From an uncultured Flavobacteriaceae bacterium (GTDB lineage Bacteria > Bacteroidota > Bacteroidia > Flavobacteriales > Flavobacteriaceae), in contig CAKUPQ010000002.1 of assembly GCA_934675205.1 (NCBI GenBank), positions 496,001 to 560,000 of the forward strand: a stretch of DNA of 64,000 nt. Reading direction: 5' to 3'. The notes under the pieces are model-generated. The model searched no databases, was not told the DNA's origin, and saw only the letters and a list, made by a program, of their open reading frames with translations. Position 1 is the first letter of the stretch; every line of letters starts with the position of its first letter. Positions 57,502 through 64,000 of the stretch are shown in pieces. The position numbers and the translations under genes are program-made.

Positions 57502-57953
57502 ATTTTTTGATAGTATTGATTACCTTTTTTTTGATGGAAGGAATTACGTGGCTTACGCATAAATACGTAATGCACGGATTTTTGTGGTCGTTACACAAAG
57601 ACCATCACGACCACAGCCGAAAAGGAAAAATGGAACGGAACGATTACTTTTTTATCATTTTTGCTGTTCCTGCCATTGCGATGATGTATTACGGTTCGAC
57701 ACAAGGGTTTAATCATTGGTTTTATATCGGTTTGGGAGTTACGATTTACGGATTTGCCTATTTTTTTGTTCACGATATTTTTATCCACCAACGCATCGGT
57801 TTTCTCAAAAATACCAAAAATCCGTATCTGTTGGGAATCAGAAGGGCACACAAACAACATCACAAGCATACGGGAAAGGAAAAAGGAGAATGTTTCGGTT
57901 TTTTGTGGGTTCCCGTTAAATATTTTAAAATGTATTTTAACAATGAAAACTAA
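57498..57953 (+). CDS. crtZ: Beta-carotene hydroxylase (zeaxanthin-forming)
   Basis: Membrane di-iron hydroxylase of the fatty acid hydroxylase superfamily, adding the 3 and 3' hydroxyl groups of zeaxanthin. The histidine clusters are His21 and 26, His33, 36, 37, 39, His92 and 97, and His118, 121, 122, 124 (HKQHHKH). Hydrophobic helices lie between them. Length 151 is the compact form seen in Bacteroidota. It overlaps both neighbours (4 bases with SRPBCC and 1 base with the cyclase). Confidence 0.95.
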   Translation: MNFLIVLITFFLMEGITWLTHKYVMHGFLWSLHKDHHDHSRKGKMERNDYFFIIFAVPAIAMMYYGSTQGFNHWFYIGLGVTIYGFAYFFVHDIFIHQRIGFLKNTKNPYLLGIRRAHKQHHKHTGKEKGECFGFLWVPVKYFKMYFNNEN

Positions 57954-58648
57954 TGGAAAAATACACTTATCTTTTAATTAACTTTCTTACGATTATCATT
58001 TGCTTTGTATTTTCGTTTCACCCGAAAATACGGTTTGACAGGTATTTTATTCCGTTTTTAAAAGCGAGTGTTTTGGTTGCTGTTCCTTTTATTTTGTGGG
58101 ATGCCTGGTTTACCGAAATAGGAGTTTGGTGGTTCAATGACCGTTATCTTTTAGGAATCCGTTTTTTAGGATTGCCTTTGGAGGAATTGCTGTTTTTTAT
58201 CTGTATTCCGTTTTCGTGTATGTTTACGTACTTCTGTCTTGACAAGTTTTTTAACCTGAAATGGAATCAAAACATCGAAAAATATTTTACGGTTATTTCG
58301 ATTCTGATTCTTTTGGTTTTGGCTTTGCTTAATTTGGATAAAATATACACCTGGATAACTTTTTTATTGACAGCAATCACGATGTTTTACCTAAAATTTA
58401 TAGCTAAAACCGATTGGATAGGCAAAATTTCATTCGTTTATACGATACTGATGTTCGGATTTTTTCCTGTAAACGGAGTGCTTACGGGAACAGGACTCGA
58501 AGAAGCCATTGTCAATTATAATCCCGAAAACTTCCTGGGAATCCGAATGCTGACCATTCCTGTGGAAGATACGGTTTACGGTTATATGATGATTGTTTGG
58601 AATGTGTATTTTTTCTTGAAATTTAAAACTTTAAAATCAAATGGATAA
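57953..58648 (+). CDS. crtY: Lycopene cyclase (CrtYcd-type, fused two-domain)
   Basis: Forms the beta-ionone rings of beta-carotene. It is the heterodimer-derived type (TIGR03462-like) in which two homologous membrane domains are fused: the first has WFNDRYLLGIRFLGLPLEELLFF (PLEEL at 75-79), the second GLEEAIVNYNPENFLGIRML with PVEDTVYGYMM. Six or seven helices in total; 231 residues. It overlaps crtZ by 1 base and the lipocalin by 8. This type is unlike the FAD-dependent CrtY of proteobacteria. Confidence 0.93.
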   Translation: MEKYTYLLINFLTIIICFVFSFHPKIRFDRYFIPFLKASVLVAVPFILWDAWFTEIGVWWFNDRYLLGIRFLGLPLEELLFFICIPFSCMFTYFCLDKFFNLKWNQNIEKYFTVISILILLVLALLNLDKIYTWITFLLTAITMFYLKFIAKTDWIGKISFVYTILMFGFFPVNGVLTGTGLEEAIVNYNPENFLGIRMLTIPVEDTVYGYMMIVWNVYFFLKFKTLKSNG

Positions 58649-59162
58649 AATAAAAATAATGCTCGTTTTTGCCTTTATGGCTTTGTTTGTTTCTTGTTCT
58701 AAAGAGTCAAAATTTGATACGATTGATAATTTTGACATCAATCTTTATACCGGAAAATGGTACGAAATTGCTCGTTTGGAACATCGTTTTGAAAAGGGTT
58801 TGAATAATGTAACAGCTATTTATTCACTTAACGAAGACGGAACTGTTAAGGTGTTGAATAGGGGTTTTGATTACGAAAAAAAACAATGGAAAGAAGCCCA
58901 AGGAAAAGCAAAATTCAAAGAAACCCAAAATATCGGAAAGCTGAAAGTGTCTTTTTTCGGACCTTTTTATGCAGATTATAATATTCTCGCCTTAGATGAG
59001 AATTACCAACACGCTTTGATTTCGGGAAATGATACCCAATATTTGTGGATTCTCTCTCGGGAAAAAATAATTTCGGAAGAAGTAAAAAATAAATATCTTG
59101 AACTTGCACAAAGTCTTGATTTTCAAATTTCTGAACTTGTTTGGGTAGAACACAATCAATAA
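58641..59162 (+). CDS. Lipocalin-family lipoprotein (Blc-like)
   Basis: A 173-residue lipoprotein: signal LFVSC with Cys19, then the lipocalin signature TGKWYEIARLEHRFEKGLNN (36-55), the second conserved strand NVTAIYSLNEDGTVKVLNRG and the third signature YLWILSREK. The bacterial homologue Blc binds phospholipids at the outer membrane; here the gene overlaps the lycopene cyclase by 8 bases and is followed by photolyase after 1 base. Lipocalins can bind carotenoids, so a carotenoid-carrier role in the outer membrane is a testable guess. Confidence 0.92.
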   Translation: MDKIKIMLVFAFMALFVSCSKESKFDTIDNFDINLYTGKWYEIARLEHRFEKGLNNVTAIYSLNEDGTVKVLNRGFDYEKKQWKEAQGKAKFKETQNIGKLKVSFFGPFYADYNILALDENYQHALISGNDTQYLWILSREKIISEEVKNKYLELAQSLDFQISELVWVEHNQ

Positions 59163-59163
59163 A

Positions 59164-60465
59164 ATGAAAGAAAAAATTGCGGTTTTTTGGTTCAGGAGGG
59201 ATTTACGTTTAGAGGATAATTGCGGTTTGTCTTTTGCTTTGAATTCCGATAAAAAATTGCTTCCCGTTTTTATTTTTGATACGGATATTTTAAGGCAATT
59301 TGAAGATAAAAAGGACAGGAGAGTGGATTATATTCATCAGGTTTTGGAACAGATGAATGAAGAATTACGTCAGCATAATTCGGGAATTCTGACCTTTTTC
59401 GGAAAACCGAAAAATGTTTTTGAACAGCTTTCTGATGATTACGAAATTGAAACGGTATATTGCAATCGGGATTACGAACCTCAAGCCATTAAAAGAGATA
59501 AGGAAGTAGCTGAATTACTCGAAAAAAAGAACATTCAGTTTTTAGACTTCAAAGACCAGGTTATCTTTGAAAAATCCGAAATCGTCAAAGATGACGGATT
59601 GCCTTATACGGTTTATACCCCATATTCCAAAAAATGGAAAGCGAACTTAAAAAGAGAAAATTATACTTCGTATTCCTTAAACCAAAACAACTTTTTTCAG
59701 CTTTCTAACCATAAAATTCATTCTTTGGAAAGCATAGGATTTGAAAAAACGGATATGATTTTTACCCGACCTGTCTTGGAAGAAAAAATCATTTCCGATT
59801 ACGATAAATTCAGGGATTATCCTTCCTTAAACCATACGACACATTTGGGAATTTCCCTTCGTTTCGGAACAATTTCTGTCAGAAAATGTGTGGATTTTGC
59901 TTTGCAACATAACGAGGTATGGCTGAATGAATTGATTTGGAGGGAATTTTTTATGCAGGTTCTGTATCATTTTCCGAAAGTCGTAAATCATTGTTTTAAA
60001 GAGAAATACGAAAACATCAAATGGAGGAATAATGAAGAAGAATTCCAAAAATGGTACAACGGAAAAACAGGTTATCCGATAGTAGATGCAGGAATGAACG
60101 AGCTGAACCAAACAGGATTTATGCATAATCGTGTTCGGATGATTGTAGCGAGTTTTCTGACTAAACATTTACTGATTGACTGGAGGTGGGGAGAGGCTTA
60201 TTTTGCTCAAAAATTATTAGATTACGATTTGTCAGCCAACAACGGAAACTGGCAATGGGCTGCAGGTTGTGGTTGTGATGCAGCTCCGTATTTCAGGATT
60301 TTTAATCCTGCCGAACAAACCAAAAAGTTCGATAAAGACCTGAAATATATCAAAAAATGGAATCCCGAATTTGAAGATATTTTATCCAATCCACCTGTTG
60401 TGGAACACGATTTTGCCCGAAAAAGGGCTTTGGAGGCTTATAAGGAGGGATTAGATTCTGTTTAA
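59164..60465 (+). CDS. phrB: Deoxyribodipyrimidine photolyase (class I)
   Basis: Light-driven repair of UV cyclobutane dimers using FADH-, with an antenna chromophore. N-terminal signature WFRRDLRLEDN (about 9-19), the FAD-pocket region ELIWREFFMQVLYHFPKV, TGYPIVDAGMNELNQTGFMHNR, and the FAD-binding WGEAYFAQKLLDYDLSANNGNWQWAAG, then PYFRIFNPAEQTKKFD. Full length at 433 residues. It starts 1 base after the lipocalin stop and so is in the pigment transcript. Position and family support joint expression of light protection and repair. Confidence 0.96.
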   Translation: MKEKIAVFWFRRDLRLEDNCGLSFALNSDKKLLPVFIFDTDILRQFEDKKDRRVDYIHQVLEQMNEELRQHNSGILTFFGKPKNVFEQLSDDYEIETVYCNRDYEPQAIKRDKEVAELLEKKNIQFLDFKDQVIFEKSEIVKDDGLPYTVYTPYSKKWKANLKRENYTSYSLNQNNFFQLSNHKIHSLESIGFEKTDMIFTRPVLEEKIISDYDKFRDYPSLNHTTHLGISLRFGTISVRKCVDFALQHNEVWLNELIWREFFMQVLYHFPKVVNHCFKEKYENIKWRNNEEEFQKWYNGKTGYPIVDAGMNELNQTGFMHNRVRMIVASFLTKHLLIDWRWGEAYFAQKLLDYDLSANNGNWQWAAGCGCDAAPYFRIFNPAEQTKKFDKDLKYIKKWNPEFEDILSNPPVVEHDFARKRALEAYKEGLDSV

Positions 60466-60475
60466 ATTAGAAATT

Positions 60476-61090
60476 ATGACAAAGTATTTAGATACCGATG
60501 ATATAAATCAATTGGAACAACGTAAAAGAACAGCTTTTATCAATTCTTTAAGTGGTTTTAAGAGTCTGAATCTGATAGCAACCATAAACAGCAAAAACAT
60601 AACGAATGTGGCTGTTTTTAATTCCGTTTTTCATTTAGGGGCCGACCCTGCACTGATAGGATTTATTATGCGGCCTGATTCTGTCGAAAGACATACCTTG
60701 TCAAATATTACGGAAAGTGAGCAATATACTATAAACCACATCAATAGTGCAATATTTGAAAAGGCTCATCAGACATCAGCCCGATATGGTTCTGAAATTT
60801 CCGAATTTGATGCTGTAGGACTTACACCGGAATTCAAAAATAATTTTAAAGCTCCTTTTGTCAAAGAATCGGTTATTCAGATAGGAGTGAATTTGGTGGA
60901 AATAGTTCCGATAAAAATCAACAGTACATCTATGGTCATCGGAAAAATCGTCAATGTTTATTTTCCTGAAGAATGTTGGTTGGAAGATGGTACGCTTGAT
61001 ATAGAAAAATCGGGAACGATTAGCGGTTCTTCTTTAAACGGTTATCATTCTACCCAACTGATTAAAAGACTTCAATACTCAAAACCTTGA
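60476..61090 (+). CDS. Flavin reductase-like protein
   Basis: A 204-residue FMN-binding split-barrel protein of the flavin reductase family. The stretches MRPDSVERHTLSNI and NVAVFNSVFHLGADPALIGF are the expected flavin-binding region. It could reduce flavin for another enzyme; supply of reduced flavin to the photolyase 10 bases upstream is possible but unproven, as photolyase normally binds its own FAD. Last gene of the pigment operon. The 3' end of this gene (from 61053) is copied 1.3 kb downstream as a remnant at 62379. Confidence 0.88.
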   Translation: MTKYLDTDDINQLEQRKRTAFINSLSGFKSLNLIATINSKNITNVAVFNSVFHLGADPALIGFIMRPDSVERHTLSNITESEQYTINHINSAIFEKAHQTSARYGSEISEFDAVGLTPEFKNNFKAPFVKESVIQIGVNLVEIVPIKINSTSMVIGKIVNVYFPEECWLEDGTLDIEKSGTISGSSLNGYHSTQLIKRLQYSKP

Positions 61091-61170
61091 TTTTGATTTA
61101 TCCGAAACAAAAATTCTGACTATAAGATTTTTTGTATATCTGTACATTAGTTTAAAATTAATAAAAAAAT

Positions 61171-61212
61171 ACAGAGTAGTTAGTTCATTAATTACTCTGT
61201 GTGTTTTTGTTT
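61171..61212 (+). terminator. Terminator of the pigment operon
   Basis: ACAGAGTAGTTA (61171-61182) pairs with TAATTACTCTGT (61189-61200), including one G-T, followed by GTGTTTTTGTTT. Confidence 0.75.
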
Positions 61213-61289
61213 AAATATTATTTTGGTTTATAAAAACACTATTTTTTATTATTTAACATTTTATTAAGTATAATAACATACTATTTATT

Positions 61290-61297
61290 TACTTTTG
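61290..61297 (+). promoter_or_regulatory. -7 box of the FAS1 gene
   Basis: TACTTTTG, consensus -7, 35 bases before the ATG. No matching TTG at the -33 position. Confidence 0.5.
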
Positions 61298-61332
61298 AAG
61301 TGTAATAATTAACTAATTTAAAAAAATAAATT

Positions 61333-62292
61333 ATGAAAAAGTTTAAATCTTTATTGATTGTTGCTTCGATAGTTGCAACTATTTCTTGTAGTAATGATGA
61401 CAATACTACTACAACACCTCAAAGTAACAGTTTAGCTGACGTAATCGAAAACAATTCGTCTTTGAATAGTTTAGAAGCGGCTTTAAAGAAAGTAAATTTA
61501 TTTGAAACTCTCAAGGGAGATGTGAATTTCACAATTTTTGCCCCTACTGATGAGGCTTTTGCAGATTTTCTTTCGTCTAACGGTTTTAGTTCTCTTGAGC
61601 AAGTTCCGAATGAGGCTCTGACTCAAATTTTGCTTAACCACGTATTAGGTACAAAAGTACCTTCGAATCAGGTGGCTACGGGTTATGTGAGTACTTTGGC
61701 TAAAGGAGGTGCTTCTGCAACAAACGAATTAAGTTTGTACATAAATGTATCTAATTCGGGAGTGGTTTTGAATGGTACTTCAACAGTAACTTCTTATGAT
61801 CTTAATGCTTCGAACGGAGTAATTCATATTGTTGATTCGGTTATCGGTTTACCGACTATTGTTACACACGCATTGGCAAATCCTGATCTTTCTATTTTGG
61901 TTTCTGCCTTGACAAGAGATGACCAACCTAACTTTGTAGGGATTTTGTCAGGAACCGAAAGTTCACCTTTTACGGTTTTTGCACCAACCAACCAAGCTTT
62001 TGTAAATTTATTGTCAGAATTGGAATTATCGAGTTTGGGTGACGTACCTCAAGAAGTATTGGAAAACACTTTAAAATATCACGTTGTTGCAGGTGCGAAT
62101 GTTCTTTCGTCAGATTTAACGAACAATATGAATGTGATTACTTTTCAAGGAGATTCATTTGTTGTGAGTTTATCAAATGGCGCTAAAATTATTGATGCCA
62201 ACAACAGAGAAAGTAATATAATTTTAACGGATATTCAGACTGCAAATGGTGTTATCCACGTTCTTGATAAAGTTATCTTACCTTCTTTATAA
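61333..62292 (+). CDS. Two-domain fasciclin (FAS1) lipoprotein
   Basis: A 319-residue lipoprotein: Cys19 in ATISC followed by SNDDN, a stretch rich in acids that resembles Bacteroidota surface-export signals. Two FAS1 domains follow (about 33-175 and 178-318), each with the FTIFAPTDEAF or FTVFAPTNQAF motif and the closing YH/H block with NGVIHIVD or NGVIHVLD. FAS1 proteins act in adhesion and matrix binding. A linker of TTTTPQSNS precedes domain 1. It has its own -7 box and follows the pigment operon, not part of it. Confidence 0.93.
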   Translation: MKKFKSLLIVASIVATISCSNDDNTTTTPQSNSLADVIENNSSLNSLEAALKKVNLFETLKGDVNFTIFAPTDEAFADFLSSNGFSSLEQVPNEALTQILLNHVLGTKVPSNQVATGYVSTLAKGGASATNELSLYINVSNSGVVLNGTSTVTSYDLNASNGVIHIVDSVIGLPTIVTHALANPDLSILVSALTRDDQPNFVGILSGTESSPFTVFAPTNQAFVNLLSELELSSLGDVPQEVLENTLKYHVVAGANVLSSDLTNNMNVITFQGDSFVVSLSNGAKIIDANNRESNIILTDIQTANGVIHVLDKVILPSL

Positions 62293-62378
62293 TATTCTTT
62301 TTACTCTAAATTAGAATGATTTGTTCTGACGAATACCCCAAAGTTCTATACTGCGGGGTATTTATATATAAATACCTG

Positions 62379-62432
62379 CCCAGCTGATTAAAAGACTTTA
62401 AATAGGCAAAACCTTGATTTGTCAGAACAAAA
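62379..62432 (+). repeat. Remnant copy of the flavin reductase 3' end
   Basis: CCCAGCTGATTAAAAGACTT (62379-62398) and CAAAACCTTGATTT (62407-62420) match 61053-61072 and the stop region 61079-61093 of the flavin reductase gene with few changes; GAACAAAAA follows in both. This part in the flavin reductase encodes QLIKRLQYSKP and the stop. No coding frame is kept here. Confidence 0.75.
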
Positions 62433-62459
62433 AATGAGGCTATTATAATAACCTCATTT
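62427..62459 (-). terminator. Terminator of the minus-strand gene at the right edge
   Basis: AAATGAGG (62432-62439) and CCTCATTT (62452-62459) pair, with a TATTATAATA middle; on the minus strand the hairpin runs into TTTTTTTG. A second palindrome, AAAATAACTTTATAAAGTTA with two more T pairs (62474-62497), overlaps the stop codon. Confidence 0.75.
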
Positions 62460-62482
62460 AAAGTACTGTGAACAAAATAACT

Positions 62483-64000
62483 TTATAAAGTTATTTTCAG
62501 AAGTTGTTTTTTCTTCCCTTTTCTACCTAAAAAGAATACGGAATTTCCCGAATAAATTCCATTTGCTACCATAAAAGGTACTTCATTGTCTTTGTCATTG
62601 AGTATTTCCTGAAAATCAAAATCTCCGTTTTGATTTACTCTTATGATATTCAGATTGGATTTGCTGACACGGGTTTGTCCGAATTGTATTCTGTTATTGC
62701 TTAATTTTTTGATTTTATCTCCGGTATTTATGAAAAAGTAAGCTTCATTCCCTTTGGAAGCAGAAGTATAAGAAATATAAGACTCATCTCCTCCTGTTGA
62801 TTGTCGTTTGTTAATATTTCTAGCCCATTCAATTTCTCCTGAAGAATTTATTTTTGCAGTTACAATATCATCATAATGATAAGATGTAGTTGTATAGAAT
62901 CCTCCGGTAGGTGTACTATGGGTGTAGGTTCTGATATAAAATTCTTCTGCATTAAATATAAGATCATTGTTTTCTGTAATGATTATATCTCTGAAAGAAA
63001 GAAACTTTAGCTCTTTGTCTTTCTTTTTCCCGTATTTATCGATCATAAATTGTTCGGTAAATGGATTGAATTTCTGCATTTTGATATCCAAGGAAGCCGG
63101 CTCTAATTCAAAATAACAAATTCCTTTATATCGGGAGTCTTTTTTTTCGGAATATAATCCGATACAAACAAGTTTGTCCTTAAGAAAAACGGTTTTTAAG
63201 GAAGCTGCAAAATTTTCTCCGGTATCAAAAACTTGAGTTTTTTCGCTATCATTCGTTATTCTTGTTAATTCATATTGGTATTTCCCACCTTCTTTTTTCT
63301 TTTTACTTTCTGTCGTATAAGCTTTTCCTAATAGAAAAAGTGTCTTTCCGTCTTTTGAAACATCAATATTTTCGTAACGAAACTTTTTATCTTTAATATC
63401 ACGCTTAAAAGTATGGTCTATATGCTTGTTCAGAAAAATGTCAAATAAAAAAACCTTATGTGTTTCTGTATTTTTATCTTTAATATCAACAGTAATAACA
63501 AAAGCAGATTTATCTTCATTGATAATCATACTTGCTCCTGAATCTCCGTCAAATTCACTATTATTGAAGAAAGCGAATTTTTTTATTTCATCACTATCCA
63601 GCCTGAAAAGTTCTTTTTTTGTAAAATCGAAATTGTCAATATCAGAGGAAACGGCTGAACATATATATGCCTTTTTGTCTTTTTCGTAAACAAAATCTAT
63701 GATATGGACAGTTTGTTCATTCATAATCAAGCCCAAAACAGAACTTTGGTTTAAAAGTTTAGATCTTGACAGTTCGTATTCATATTCTTTTATAAGGTTT
63801 AATTCCGAATCATAATGTTCGAAATAATATCCTATTCCTGTAGAAAAAGTTCCTCCCTGATAGTCTCTGACAATAATAACACCACCTTTTCCGTCATCTT
63901 CGGCTAAAATAATGGAAGAATGTTTATATTCATCTTTAAAAACACTGCTTTTTGTAATTTGAACAGGAATCTCTTGAGAGTAGGAGATAAGCGATAGTAG
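62483..64000 (-). CDS. Secreted protein of unknown function (5' end beyond the window)
   Basis: A large exported protein that I do not recognise, at least 505 residues, truncated by the right edge. The open frame does not start at the TTG at 63736: it stays open to base 64000, where it reads LLSLISYSQEIPVQITKSS, the end of a signal peptide and the mature start. So the start codon lies just outside the window. The rest shows beta-propeller-like turns with IIITENNDLIFNAEEFY and DDIVTAKINSSGEIEWARNI, similar in style to SBBP proteins, but no T9SS sorting domain: it ends KKQLLKITL. Confidence 0.8.
   Translation of the reverse strand, partial: LLSLISYSQEIPVQITKSSVFKDEYKHSSIILAEDDGKGGVIIVRDYQGGTFSTGIGYYFEHYDSELNLIKEYEYELSRSKLLNQSSVLGLIMNEQTVHIIDFVYEKDKKAYICSAVSSDIDNFDFTKKELFRLDSDEIKKFAFFNNSEFDGDSGASMIINEDKSAFVITVDIKDKNTETHKVFLFDIFLNKHIDHTFKRDIKDKKFRYENIDVSKDGKTLFLLGKAYTTESKKKKEGGKYQYELTRITNDSEKTQVFDTGENFAASLKTVFLKDKLVCIGLYSEKKDSRYKGICYFELEPASLDIKMQKFNPFTEQFMIDKYGKKKDKELKFLSFRDIIITENNDLIFNAEEFYIRTYTHSTPTGGFYTTTSYHYDDIVTAKINSSGEIEWARNINKRQSTGGDESYISYTSASKGNEAYFFINTGDKIKKLSNNRIQFGQTRVSKSNLNIIRVNQNGDFDFQEILNDKDNEVPFMVANGIYSGNSVFFLGRKGKKKQLLKITL

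Larger units (their letters stand above)
61091..61332. other. Intergenic region with terminator and FAS1 promoter box
   Basis: An AT-rich 242-base gap without an ORF. It holds a hairpin (61171-61212) and a TACTTTTG box (61290-61297), described separately; I see nothing else. Confidence 0.6.

Noticed and set aside
63736..63736. TTG start for the gene at the right edge
   Set aside because: The frame is open to base 64000 and encodes the end of a signal peptide, so the gene starts outside the window.

Overview
The window looks like a chromosomal segment of a member of the Bacteroidota, most likely a flavobacterium. It is AT-rich. It carries type IX secretion (T9SS) C-terminal sorting domains, DUF2339/DUF3999 and DUF6787-type proteins, a zeaxanthin-type carotenoid cluster, and many copies of the Bacteroidota promoter (TTG or TTTG at -33, about 19-21 bases, then TAnnTTTG at -7). 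Shine-Dalgarno sequences are weak or absent, so starts were chosen from protein families and from promoter positions.

Layout. 1-1370: a small lipoprotein, the RNase P RNA gene (minus) and tRNA-Thr(TGT) (plus), the two RNA genes diverging around an inverted repeat. 1387-6635 (minus): tig, clpP and clpX, with a secreted T9SS protein gene between clpP and clpX. 6780-10945 (plus): the succinate dehydrogenase operon sdhCAB, with a four-helix-bundle (23S rRNA intervening-sequence type) gene wedged between sdhA and sdhB. 11011-14245 (minus): a Crp/Fnr regulator, a Pif1-like helicase and a nuclease-like protein; the last two form an AT-rich cassette and are my best candidate for an undescribed system. 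14284-19067 (minus): uvrD/pcrA, a nucleoside-type MFS permease, panB. 19383-21525 (plus): pfkA and gapA.

21562-29735: an M1 peptidase and a TRIC-type membrane protein (plus), then lnt, a large peptidase-like protein lacking HExxH, and a T9SS-exported nuclease/phosphatase-fold protein (minus). 29847-32310: a rearranged locus where the 5' end of an outer-membrane protein gene abuts a histidine kinase that has lost its N-terminus, followed by its LuxR-type regulator and a tandem-repeat secreted protein. 32342-35852: DUF2339/DUF3999 pair. 35899-41590: an ABC-F ATPase with one degenerate ATP site, a small HExxH membrane protein, an acyltransferase, coaE and an RprX/RprY-like two-component system. 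41801-48204: dnaK, a divergent small membrane protein, a dicarboxylate/glutamate symporter, a DUF1015 protein and proline dehydrogenase. 48437-53226 (minus): an M48 lipoprotein protease, purC, a formimidoylglutamase-like enzyme, an unknown secreted protein and a methyltransferase.

53355-61090 (plus) is a pigment and light-damage island: MarR regulator, crtI, crtB, an unknown secreted protein, an SRPBCC protein, crtZ, lycopene cyclase, a lipocalin lipoprotein, DNA photolyase and a flavin reductase-like protein, nearly all overlapping or within a few bases. The expected product is zeaxanthin. After it come a two-FAS1-domain lipoprotein (61333-62292), a remnant of a duplicated flavin reductase 3' end, and a minus-strand secreted protein running off the right edge.

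Several families of dispersed intergenic repeats run through the window. In at least three genes repeat sequence has become part of the coding sequence: the UvrD C-terminus, the M1 peptidase signal peptide, and the N-terminus of the protein at 51407-51997. I saw no CRISPR array, prophage, insertion sequence or rRNA gene.
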